From Chaunax sp. Z400 (taxonomy: Eukaryota; Chordata; Actinopteri; Lophiiformes; Chaunacidae): DNA of 64,000 nt. Below, piece after piece: positions 1-11,506 of this stretch. A program made the translations under genes and the position numbers. Position 1 is the stretch's first letter. Every line of letters starts with the position of its first letter. The stretch spans positions 325,001 through 389,000 of the forward strand of contig JBAGJB010000232.1 of the NCBI GenBank assembly GCA_037577475.1. The letters are read 5' to 3'. Below the pieces are notes generated by a model, which did not search any database, had not been told where the DNA came from, and saw nothing but the letters and a program-made list of their open reading frames with translations.

Positions 1-1879
1 AAATTGTGCTCTCGTGCACGGTGGGGATTCAGACAACAATGCGTGCATGCACTGGACGTGATGCGGAAGATAATCAACTTGGACTGAATAATGTTTGCGT
101 TTAACGTTTCCTGCCAAAATCCCATATGTGTGTCCTGAGGTCTAAGAGACATGCTCACTGCTCTCCTGATGGTGTTTTTTTTTGTTTTGTTGTGCTAACA
201 GTTTTTGCTAGCAGTTGTCTTCTTCATTGTCTTTGTGCTCTGATAGACTTCTTTGGTAGCTGTTGATTAGGTAATACTGAGTCACCAACAACAGGACGTA
301 AATCACGCCACCTGGTCAGAAACTCCAAACAACCTGTGCTGTATTTTCAGTGCACCATTGGAACAATGCTCCAAGAAAAATAAAATTTTTGTGTGCTGGA
401 ATATCTGGCCTGTACTATACTGATTTGCATTTGCATTTGCATTTCATTTGCATTTAAGGTTTTTTCACTAATCTGGCATTCAAACCTATTCTGGGTCATA
501 AATATTACATAATCATCTGATTGCGATTATTTGAGCCAACTGCACTTATTTCGTATAATCGTTCTAATCGCTTCCATTCATCTTTTAAAAGAACAGATGA
601 AACAAAAAGGCCATATTGCCATAAGTCTCTCCACATCACGTTCCGTCCTTTAATGTTTTACTGGCTTTTGTTAATGACTTATCTGGTTCCACTTATTCTG
701 CTATGAGTGGAAAATTAATTTAGCCTTCAGCACCACTGACCGATGGTCTCTCGAGGCTCTTAATTTATTTGATGAGCATTTATGGGCCTCATGGATCATT
801 TAGTGGCAAAGCCAAACACCACAGCATCACTGGGCACATTTTGGTTTGAAGCCAAATGAAAAAGGAGAGCCGGATTACTTGGAGGAGGGAATTTGTCAAA
901 TTTGCAGCAAAAAGGTTGTGGTCTGAGCCGCTTATACCACAAATGAAAAAAAAACATCTACGGATCCACCATCTCGCCGATTCGCTGAACCTGGACAGAC
1001 ACGGGTCCATCCAGGCTATCATTCAGCTTTTACACAGGAGTCTAAATATAAACATGGCTGTGCCAATAAATGGCTCTTCTTCTTCATAAAGTGTTATCAC
1101 AGTTATTTTTATGACAGTCGTCAGCTAAAATTAGATTTTTGTTGACAGACCTAAACACAAATTGAACGCCAATCACTGTCTAGTTTGCAAATAACACACA
1201 ACTTGGTTAGCCGCTGAAATGTGAACACAGTGTATCATTGCTGCAGGCACTGTATGATTCTCCACCACTTGCGCTGTCAGCTACTGCCATTTACAAGCTA
1301 ACAAAAACATTAAAAAAGATGCCAATGTTTTAAAAAAACAAACAAAAAAACAAAACAATCAAATATCAGTCATAGCGAGTATTTTTTAAAACCTGTCTAG
1401 AGGGGAATTTGGAATGACTAATTTTTTTTTAGCTTTTTGTACTTTCGACACATTACACAATGTACTAAATTATAAAGAATTGTTTTGTTTGTAGAAATTA
1501 TGCAGGAAAGAATATAGCAAAGACTGTCGTGTTGTAGTGCTCCTTAGTGCTGCTGAGCTGAAATACAGTGGATCCTCCTTGTGAGAAGAAAATCAAGTCT
1601 AATGTGATCCTAAGCACACGCTACAAGAAGTGTTTTAGTGGTTTATCTAATCTAACTCCATTTATTCTAGAGTAGGCTGGATTTCAACAATAACTTGAAT
1701 TGAACTTGTATTTCCTTCCAAAATGTATGACCAATGGCGAAATCTTACAATCTGGGAATATAAGTGTAAAATATATTGATATTATATATGCTGCTTGAAA
1801 CCGGTGCAACAAAGTATGAGCAAATGTGCTGAGTGTCGGCTTACGTTGCCATTAATGTTGTAATGTTCTCCCCTCCAGG
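1..1879. other. 5' flank or first intron of hmbox1
   Basis: No convincing host exon is visible here. A strong acceptor (pyrimidine tract then CAG) sits directly before the first recognised hmbox1 coding exon, so an upstream non-coding exon must lie further 5' or unseen in this stretch. A run of TTTGCATTTGCATT-type repeats occurs near 421-455. The only coding-like material is a broken transposase piece, listed separately. Confidence 0.5.
825..1062 (+). pseudogene. ZBED/hAT transposase BED-finger relic
   Basis: Conceptual translation gives a BED-type zinc-finger start: an aromatic W..HFGLK segment, the phrase NEKGEP, then a C-x2-C pair (CQIC) followed by KKV. After a TGA and a frame change it continues with TTN-like residues and KHLRIHHLA, the histidine half of the BED finger. 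This is the usual N-terminus of ZBED-like hAT transposases in fish. The frame is broken at least twice and nothing downstream resembles the catalytic core, so it is a dead fragment. It could instead derive from a domesticated ZBED gene, but the decay argues against that. Confidence 0.55.
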
Positions 1880-4800
1880 ATGTTCCAGCAGTGTGAGGAG
1901 CCTCGCTTCACCATCGAGCAGATTGACCTCCTCCAGAAGTTAAGGAGGACAGGAATCTCACAGGTGGAGGTCGTCCATGCCCTGGACACCCTGGACCACC
2001 TTGACCATAAACATGGACACAAGTTGACCCCGAAATCTCCCTACATGCCTCCATCGTCATCCTTGACCTCTTCCAGCACCATCGCTGCCTCTTCCTCCAT
2101 GATTTCCACAGCAACTCAGACCAAGTTCCCTGACATCCAACTTTCACTGTCGCCGAACAACAACTTCGACACCACCTCCCCACCCCTACCGATTTCAGTA
2201 GCCTCACCTGTAACCATGGCTGCGGTAGCTCAGAACGGTCTAGTCGCTGTCGCCAACGAGAAGTTGTCACCGCCTCGGTTTCCTCTTGGTGTGGTCGGTG
2301 CCAGCGTGGTGGCAACAGGCTACGGGTTTGACATGAGTGAAGAGGACATAGATGTTGATGACAAGGTGGAGGACTTGATGAGGTAAGACCAGATTAGATT
2401 TATCTTAACTTGGACTAAGTTAGCAGTGTTTCCCACTAATGTGTTAAACTGTGGCAACCCGCCATTAGTTGCACAGATAACTTTGGAACATAAATTCAGA
2501 TGTTGTGTGAAAAACAACAACACGATGATATCTGCTAAATCAATAAATGTAATGTTGGCTTTTATATTGATGATAATTTGTGCAATTTCTATAATTTCTT
2601 TGATCACTGCACCATAGAGCAGCTGTTAATACAGTGGGCCTGATCGTCGACACAACCTGCCTGTAGCTCGCACTGAATCTGAATATAATGCAAGGATTAC
2701 TGCCTGCTGCATTCACACACATACACAACAATAGTGCCACTCATGTACAGTCTGCAGTCAGACAGGAGCAATCAGAGCAGTATTGATTTGAGGGTGTGTG
2801 AAAATCAAAGCAGAAGGAGAGCAGCGAACGATACAGCAGGACGTGGATTCCTGCACGTTCCTTTTCAGCAGCCGCCATCATTAATACATGGAAAGCAGCT
2901 GGTTTATGTACAGTGATGGTTATCTTGTGCTGTGTGTTAGACTGTTAGAGATGTGAACATGAATGTACTTTGTGGTAAACAGTAGATTCTCCTCTCTGCT
3001 TGTAGGAGGGACAATGCTGTGATCAAAGAGGAGATTAAGTCCTTTCTGGCGAATAGGAGGATCTCCCAGGCTGTGGTCGCTCAGGTAACCGGTGAGTATC
3101 AACTTCATCTGACACTCCATGCAGGCCCACTAAATCACCAGAAAGAAGAGTGTGTTGGCGTGCCAGCAAAGCATCCAGCCTACTTACAACGCAGATCTTG
3201 CTCCGCTCCTCTTCCTCCAGGAATCAGCCGGAGTCGGATCTCTCACTGGCTCCTGCAGCAGGGATCGGATCTCGGGGAGCAGAAGAAACGAGCCTTCTTC
3301 CGCTGGTATCAGCTGGAGAAAACCAACCCTGGTAACACCACCTTCCACCATCAGGCCCACATTTCATCCATAGCCTCCCACTCTTCCGCTTGTGGAAAAA
3401 GTCCTGTAAAAAAAAAAAAGGGATGACCTGTTTTTCCTTCTTTTTTTTTATATCTTTTTTTATTTTCAAAGATTGTGCAACAATCAACACTAATGGGTAA
3501 ACATACAAGCATATCAGTACACTGAGTATCCTCATATGCTGCATCCCTAATATAAATATACTCAGTGTTGTGCAAGTTGGCACTTCAGATGAACTAGTTC
3601 AAGTTCAGTCCCAAAAATAAACTAGTTCACATTCTTTTTTGTGTGCTTTTTTTAAATGAGCTATTTTGAGCGATTCTTTTTTTTATTATTCTTTTTTCTC
3701 CTACTCACCTCAGAGATTACTTTTAAAAGCCAAGAAATTACCAAATTAACAAAGAACATACAGTATATGTCTGTGGGAATTAGGCCTACATTGAATGTGA
3801 TCAGGTCGGGTCTTTTTTAAATATTGAACAGGACAAGGACATAATGCTTATCCTGTCCCGCTCTTCCTCTCTCATCATCTCCATCACCTTCTCTCTTTAT
3901 TTTTCTCTCTGTCTCGTCTAGTCCTGTGTCACTTCCTCTCCCAAACCTGAGCCATGACTGCTGCAGTCTTCTTTTCATTTTCCTCTGTGTCGGTGCAGAA
4001 AGTAAACACAGGTTCAGGTGATATGTATATGCAAATGTTACCGATCTCTGCTGAGTTCATCTTGCAGTGCAAATAAGAATAAATAGGGTGGTACCTCATT
4101 TTAACATGCACTTCAACCCTTCACTCAAACTGAATTGAAAGAAAAGCATTTCAACTTTGGTTTAAGTTTACTAGTCTGACAATGGATGGATGGAATTAAT
4201 GCTTTCATTGAAGCGAACCAGCCGGCATCGTGATGGACGGCCACCGTTCCAACGTGTTTTTAACGTAGCGTGACCGCCGAGGAGCTATTTGTCATACGAT
4301 GTGTGGAGAAGAATGTCATTGAACGACTAGCAGTTAACCCCTGTGGTTACCTGTGTCACGCTTGGGCGGATTCCGCTGTCATTGACGTGGACAGCTGAAT
4401 CCACAAAGAGTTGTAGTAAGGACAAGATTATTCACTCCACCCACCCACACACAAAAGCAATGCAGCACCAAAGTAGAGTTATTTTTTTTAACAAGTCTTT
4501 CATGGCTTTTCTTATATATACGCCTCGGAATAAATACTGAGGTCCAGACTTCTGTGGGCTTAATGGGCGTAAAGTAGCATAAAACTGAACGTGTTAAGTC
4601 GCGAAAAGGGCTATTCGCTCACGTGCACGGTTCCGAGTTGCAAACTGACGCGTTCAGTTCACAGTTCCCAAAAAAACATGAGTGCGTTCAGTGAAGGCAT
4701 TTGTGCACAACACTGATTCTACTGCTGATGTTGAGTGAGGATAATTACTGTTCATTTTATTGAAGGGTTTTGTAAATGACAAGTTGCCATTAAAAATGGG

Positions 4801-6921
4801 CTTCCATGTGGACTCACAGTGAGTCCATCTCCCCAGTGACCATGGTCCTAAATTGGGCTGACCAGGTGTATTACTGGAGATCGGGTGAACCAAGACTCTC
4901 TCATGGCGTCTGACTGACTGGGTTTTCTTATCATACCAAATACATTTTGAAGTATTTGTTCAGAGATTTAAAAAAAAAAAAAGAAGGGAAAAAATGCTGC
5001 ATAGAAAATTGCTGCATATAAATTAAGATGTTAACACTTGACAAATAAAATCCAGGAAGAACATGTATTTTTTTCCTGAGAGTGGACCATTTACACATAT
5101 CCAGGGTAACCTGTTTTCCAATAACAACTCAGCTGCTTTAAATGCATGACTAGCAGTGTTGACTTCAATAATACCTGCAGTTTCTCGACACCGACTGTCA
5201 TTTAGACTCAGGAGGACAATCTCTTCTTTTACGACATACTTATAGCAGCTACTTACCTATTAAAGAATAGTTTGCAATGGACAATCAGTATGTGTATTAG
5301 AGGCATTGTCAGAGTCAGTAAGACAACCTAGATTGACAGCTCCAACATGTTGGTGCAGAAAAATTATATAATAAAAATAATTTAGTTCCTCAGCTAATTG
5401 GTATTGATTCATATTTGTTGTTTCAAAATGAACTGAAAGGAAGGGAATTCTTTAAAAAAAAAAAAATTTTTATAATGATATATTTTCATTATTGTATTGG
5501 AGACATATGTGTAGTTGCAGATTTGTTGAATTGAAAAGTGCTGGTGTTGAAAATGTCTAAAGAATCACTCTGAAATGAACATTAACTTTGACTAACAGCA
5601 TCTGATCTTTGCTACTTCAGGCGCTACCCTGGCCATGCGAGCCGCCCCATTGGCTCTGGAGGATATGATGGACTGGCACCAAAACCCACCTCAATTTGGC
5701 TCCGCCCCTACAGGCTTCTGTCTGCGGCGAGGGAGCAGGTTCACCTGGAGGAAGGATTGTCTTGCGGTTATGGAGAGGTGGGGAGGAGGAGGTGGTGGTG
5801 GTGGTGGTGAGGGGGAGCTAACAGAGAGACATTGAAAAGGAGGAGGTGTAGAATGGCTGAAAATGCAACCAAGCACAATGTTTAATTGGCTTTGTGTGTC
5901 TTTGCACAGCTACTTCAGTGATAACCAGTATCCTGATGAGGCCAAGAGAGAGGAAATCGCTACCGCCTGTAACACTGTCATTCAGAAACCAGGTAAAAAC
6001 ATGAATGAATGACTTTGATTAAGATGATAATCATAGTGCAGTAATTAATATGAATGTTAACGCTTAGTAAATGACTTTACGCTTTACTTTTAGTAACTAT
6101 AGCTGCTCAGTGGTGTCCATGACAAGTAATCCACATGGTTCAAATGTAACAGTGGACATTTCTATAAAGTTAATTATCTGTGAGTTATATACTATTTTGT
6201 AATTACTGAGGGGAAATGATGACAATATAGGAAAATCACTGCAGCGATCCCTCGGCCAAGTCCATTACTTTGTGTACGGACACTCAATAGAAAGTGTTGG
6301 TGTCATGCTTTTACCAAGTCCCCTTATCAAGACTGCAAATGCATCCTTTTTCTTTCTACTTCTTTTGGTTAATGTGGTGAGTAACATCTGGTTTTACACA
6401 TGTGGAGAATTGATTAAGTTGTTGTTGTTTTTTATCCTCCACCACAAGTGAGGAGGGGACATAGGAAAGAGTTCCAACCAGTAGTCTGAAGTGGTGCCTT
6501 TAGCTATTTACATTTTTGCCATTTAATTGTTTTCATTTTCTGTTTTAACAAGTGTAATTAGGCTCATTCTGTGAGTGGGATTCGTCTCAGGTGCGGGTTT
6601 CCGGGGAATAACAAAAAAAAAAAAGTTCAATATTTTTTACAAAACGTTATATCGAAATCTCCCATTTACTGCAGAGGTGTCTTTTAATATTTTTGGAATT
6701 TCAAGCATTTTATTTATTTCACATTTTTAAGCACTTAACATGAATTGTAATTAGCAGAGACAACTTAAAAACAACTCTGCTGTCTTTTTCCACTGAAATG
6801 CCTGCTGGTCTGATAACTGCTCTCTTGGCTGCCTACATGTTGCTCAGTTAAAGCCAGGAAATTGGAAGAGTGACAAATACAATGAAATAAAATAAAATAT
6901 TGGATTATTAAGCAAGAGCCT

Positions 6922-6989
<68 letters not shown>

Positions 6990-9900
6990 GCTCTATTGTA
7001 AACTAATTTATATCTAGTCAAAGGAAGAACTTGGAGTTTCCTCAAAGATACTTTCCGACCGCTGAAATAAAGTAATGCTTGAATGATCTGTTAAAAACAA
7101 GCAGTGTGTGCGACTGAAGGAGAAGAGGACAGTTAAGCATCAGCCCTCTGTGATCTTACAGGAAAGAAGCTGTCTGATCTGGAGCCGGTCACATCTCTGA
7201 AAGTTTACAACTGGTTCACCAATCGCCGCAAAGACATCAAGAGACGCGCTAACATTGGTAATGTCTACCTCTGTGCATGTGTGTGTACCTACTATATGTT
7301 CTGGTGTGGATAAAGAAGTCAACAGTCAGTTTATTTACAGCCTCCCTTAAAAGAACAGCTCACCCAAAAATGAAAATTCCGTCATCACCTACTCACACCA
7401 TGCTGATAGGAAAGTTGGGTGAAGTTTCTTATTCCACAGAAACATTACTGGAGCTTCACAAAAAAACAGTTTTGCAGAAAGAACCAGAATCATTTTTTGT
7501 TGACTAAGAAACTTCACATGGCGTCTGATCAGCAGGACTGCCTTTAATGTGAGGATGAACTGTTCCTTTAAGGACCTTGTGTACTTGTGTTGTTGCTGGT
7601 TCCTCTAAATAAATTGATTGACAGACGTAAAAGAGTTTTTACCACTAAGAAAACACCCTTGTTGACCAGTCACTTGTTGACCAGTCACTTGTTGCCGTTG
7701 TTTTGGTCGATATGCTATGATGAAGTTTGTGTTTTTGAAGAAGCAGCCATCTTGGAGAGCCACGGCATCGAGATTCAGAGTCCAGGAGGTCTGTCCAACA
7801 GCGAGGAGATAGACGGCAACGACTTCCCCGACCAGGTGAAGTAGATGTAGACAGGAAATGATGTGTCAGGGCAGAAACTTGGTCCATGTGAGAAACTGAT
7901 CCTTCCTCCACCTGAAAAAATTGGAATGGACGTTCTTCCTTCTGTGCTGTTGGTACACATCGCACCACGGATCTCGTGTTTGTTTACAGCTGTTGTCATG
8001 GAAACACTCTGTTTAGCCCCCACGTCGTCTCCTTCGGGACTGATGTTTATCTCCACTGGTGCGTAAAAGCACACATTGAGTGTGTTCAACTGGGCCGTAT
8101 TTTTGTGCGAACTGGGCCAGGCGTTGTCATTTGTGTTCATGCGCTTCTGCTCTGACTTGTCCTCATACTGAAGATGGCTGTATTTATACCAGGAGCAGCT
8201 CAGACGTATGACTGTCTGGAACAGTCAGTACACACTGTGGCTCAGTGAACTTTTGTTCAAAGAGTGTGTATGAAACATAAAATCAACTTTGTGTTGATTC
8301 CCCTTTGTGTAACCTGTTTTATTTTATATCCTCAGACTCAATTCTGATGAAAATAAGGTCTCAGTTCTGATCCTCTGAGATCTAAGTGCAGCGTTTGATA
8401 CGATTGACCGTGATATCTTCATAAATCGTCTTGACCCAGAACCAAGAGGAGAGAGCACATTATTCCAGTTTTAGCTGCCCTGCACTGGCTTCCTGTTACA
8501 TTTAGAATTGATTCTTCAAAGTCCCCTTCCTTAGTATATAAAAAGCTTTTAATGGGCAGGGACCATGCTACATTGCTAACTCCCTTGTTCAGTATTTGCC
8601 TTCATGAACAGTGCGGTTCATCTGCTGCCGGTTTATTCTAGGTTCCCAGAAACAATCAAAAGAAAATCGGGCATGTAGCTTTTGTCAGTTATGACCCAAA
8701 ACGATGGGAGACACTACCTGTGGATGTCAGGGGAGGCAGCTCAGTGAACAGTTTCAAAGAAACCTTAACACATATCTCTTCGCTTTAGCATTTAAGCAGC
8801 GTTTTTTTTCAGAGCACCACTTGATAGCACTTGATGCATGGAGCATTTTAGTTGTAAAACAGTTTGAGCTGCATTTCGTGTATAAAATTGTATTATTATT
8901 ATAATAATTATTATTACTATTATTATAATTATAATTATTATTATATTATAATTATTATTATAATTATTATTACTATCATTGTAATTATTATAATTATTAT
9001 TATTACTATTATTATAATTATATTATAATTATAATTATTATTACTATCATTGTAATTATTATAATTGTTATTATTACTATTATTATAATTATTATTATAT
9101 TATAATTATTATTATAATTATTGTTATATTATAATTATTATTATAATTATTATAACTATCATTGTAATTATTATAATTATTATCATTACTATCATTATAA
9201 TTATTATTATAATTATTATTACTATCATTGTAATTATTATTGTTATTATTATTACTATTATTATAATTATTATTACTATCATTGTAATTATTATAATTAT
9301 TATCATGACTATTATTATAATTATTATTACTATCATTGTAATTATAATTGTTATTATTATTACTATTATTATTATTATTATTATTACTACTTGTAGTAGT
9401 AGTGGTAGTTTTTGGCCCTCATATTTAGACAGTATGGTCAACACTGGAATAAGGAGACATTTCTACTTGTCTAACATTATGAGTAACTAGTTGTAAGGAA
9501 GTCACAGCATTATGACATCATGTTTGTGGCAGCAGAATGACCGGTTTATAGTGCAACCTCTGGGCTGCTCTTTCACAGGGTTGTGAGGTGTCCTTATTTG
9601 ACAAGAAAGCCTCAGCCAGGCAGTTTGGTTTCAGTCGAGCTGACCTGACCTCTCCAACCCAGGTACCACCTGACTGAATGAAAACAGACAGACTCCTCCT
9701 CTAATGCATTTATCAAATAGCTTTTTGCCTCCCATAGAAGAGATGTGTGTCATTTATTTTTGTTTCATTTCTCATTTCCTCGCTCAGGTTCCCACGCCGC
9801 TCCCCAGCTGGTTTTCTGCCCTGGGTAGAGGAGGTTTTTCCGGACAAAGGTCCGCATCTCTGATTGGCCGTTCCCTAGTGTCGGGGGTGGGCCCTCAGGC

Positions 9901-10117
9901 GGAGGGTTCCAGATTGACGGGTGTGTCCTGGTCTCCCCCTTCCCCTTCCCTTCAGGATGAACCCACCATGCACAGCGCGCTGTCCAATCACCAGGACCCA
10001 ATCGGTTTGGAGAAGGCAGCTGTCAACCACAGCAACCAAGCTCTAGTCAGCCAGGTGGACGGGGTGCGGTGCAGTAATGGGAGTGACATCAAGACAGAAA
10101 CGCTGGAGGACGACTGA
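1880..10117 (+). CDS. hmbox1: Homeobox-containing protein 1 (HMBOX1/HOT1-like)
   Basis: Nuclear DNA-binding protein; the family binds telomeric repeats and acts as a transcription factor. Coding exons: 1880-2382, 3006-3091, 3221-3331, 5621-5777, 5910-5992, 7162-7257, 7741-7835, 9579-9662, 9788-10117; all have GT-AG borders and matching phases, giving 514 residues. Exon 1 starts with EEPRFTIEQIDLLQKLRRTG, the family's N-terminal POU-specific-like (HNF1-type) region. Exons 2-3 complete this domain (IKSFLANRRISQAVVAQVTG, then SRISHWLLQQGSDL). Exons 4-6 encode the atypical homeodomain, from SRFTWRKDCLAVME to VYNWFTNRRKDIKRRANI with the WF-NRR recognition helix. The C-terminus ends in the conserved IKTETLEDD. 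The ATG at 1880 lies one base after an acceptor; an upstream in-frame start in an unseen exon cannot be excluded. Exons 8-9 carry roughly 85 Pro/Ser/Gly-rich residues not recalled from human HMBOX1. Confidence 0.93.
3563..4715. mobile_element. Non-autonomous hAT-type element in hmbox1 intron 3
   Basis: The element begins CAGTGTTGTGCA and ends with the inverted form TGCACAACACTG. The 8 bases outside each end are AATATACT and ATTCTACT, matching at 6 of 8 positions, as expected for a decayed 8-bp hAT target duplication. The interior has GAACTAGTTC/GTTCAGTTC-type subterminal repeats and no transposase frame. Size is about 1.15 kb. Confidence 0.7.
6924..6987. repeat. (TA)n microsatellite
   Basis: An uninterrupted alternating TA run of about 64 bases in hmbox1 intron 5. 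Confidence 0.97.
7345..7573. mobile_element. Short MITE in hmbox1 intron 6
   Basis: Terminal inverted repeats are CCTTAAAAGAACAGCTCA at the left end and, reverse-complemented from the right end, CCTTAAAGGAACAGTTCA (a few mismatches over 18 bases). The left end continues into CACCCAAAAATGAAAATT, a very common teleost MITE signature. It is about 230 bp with no coding capacity. Confidence 0.75.
8335..8885 (+). mobile_element. Truncated L2/Rex1-like LINE fragment
   Basis: Two separated pieces of a non-LTR reverse transcriptase are readable in broken + frames. Near 8370-8430 the palm motif A reads DLSAAFDTIDRDI. From about 8450 the C-terminal region reads VLAALHWLPV, then YKA and GPCYIANSLVQYLPS, then a tail close to SVNSFKRNL-TYLFALAF. 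The catalytic middle part is missing between them. This is a typical 5'-truncated and internally deleted teleost L2/Rex1-clade copy in hmbox1 intron 7. Confidence 0.7.
8890..9395. repeat. (ATT)n/(TAT)n-rich degenerate microsatellite
   Basis: About 500 bases made almost only of ATT/ATA/TATTAT trinucleotides with periodic ACTATCATTGTAATTATTAT interruptions, so a longer higher-order unit is embedded. It directly follows the LINE fragment and probably grew from its 3' tail. Apparent open frames of Tyr/Asn or Ile/Val are composition artefacts. Confidence 0.93.
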
Positions 10118-11352
10118 AGGAGGCGGATATTTGGTAATAAGTGGAACAGGATCAGATGTGTGTTAATATGCAAGCAGATTTTATAGGAATGTAAAGTGAA
10201 AAAAAATGACCAAATGTCATGTAAACCCTGAGATACCTCCCAACCCTACCTCCAACCACCAACCTAATCCGCTACACTCTTAGATATTACTAGTATACGA
10301 TAATAATACTAATAATGATTAACTTTCATTTGTTAAAGTTCTACTCTGCAGGCTATGGAGCTGCCTAAATAAAAATAAATCAAATATAGAAAGTGAAATA
10401 GATCACGAATAATGTAATCGAGACAAACTAAATGCATAAAAGGGAAAGGATAGAGTATTGGTTGTTTTTCACTTTGCTGATTTGGTTTTATTTAGACATT
10501 TTAAATCTTCCATAGTCTGACTGTCTAACTACATGATACTCTGCACATTTCTATGGAAAATGCATTTTTCGCAGCAGGACAACACTGTATTTAACACGGT
10601 TCAAATAGTTTCAGGGTCTTGCACTGTGATCACAACACAACTGAACAGCCTCATAAGATAAATACATGAATTTGGAAGTTAAGCGCATTTTAACTGATTG
10701 CTTAAAAACTATGTCGCGTACTTTATTGCATTTGATCATATATCAAATGTTTCGCTGTTAATTCCTTCCAGTGAAATGAACAGCAGAATAAGCTTAGTTG
10801 TGTCAAAGTCACAGCTGTTTCTGTGGGCCTAGGATGATAGAATATAAAAGAGAGAAAGGAAAAGAAAAATCCACACCTCGGTCCACTGTCCTGAGAGATT
10901 AAGATCAATATTTGAATGCTACAAAAATATTTCGAATTTTGTGACCAACTGAGTGAAATTTAACTAAATGAGGTCAAAATTGAATTCATAGCATTGAAAT
11001 ATTTTCATTTTAAAAAATGAACTAAATGTGTGTGGTTGAATTCTAATCTTTTAAATTTCAATTCATTTTCAAAAAGAATGCTCAGATTAAAATTAAGATT
11101 TGTCATCTTGAATATTGATGTCTGAATCAAAGTGAATTGATTCAAACACATTGCATTTATTTTATTTTATTTTAGTTACATTTTGGACTCTCATTCGTAA
11201 GCTTCAGGCTTCACTATGTTTTTAAATTGAACAAGTTGACATTACAATGATGAGTTTAAAACATGTGGTTTTCTAGATGAAATATTTCAGTGCTGTGAAT
11301 TCAGCTATACATCATCAATAACTAGAATGGCTCTCAGTAGAGCACATACTGT

Positions 11353-11506
11353 ACCTCCGCCAAGGCCCAGCAGCATCATCCAAAATCAAAACTCATGACC
11401 GTACAGTAACTGGGAAAACTATACACATACCTAAATCTGGTGGATCCCACAAAGGGTCATGGAAATCTGTTGAAAAAACAAAAAACAAACGGCCTTGGTG
11501 GAGATA
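11353..11506. mobile_element. Small MITE with CCTCCGCCAAGGC termini
   Basis: The left end reads ACCTCCGCCAAGGCC and the right end GGCCTTGGTGGAG, which are inverted copies with a single mismatch. The interior (GGGTCATGGAAATC etc.) resembles a family widespread in teleost genomes. Non-coding. Confidence 0.6.

Noticed and set aside
5691..5876. Poly-Pro frame on - over hmbox1 exon 4
   Set aside because: Antisense to a conserved exon and a (GGT)n run.
9121..9444. Open frames rich in Tyr/Asn on + and Ile/Val on -
   Set aside because: Produced by the (ATT)n array, which lacks stop codons in some frames.
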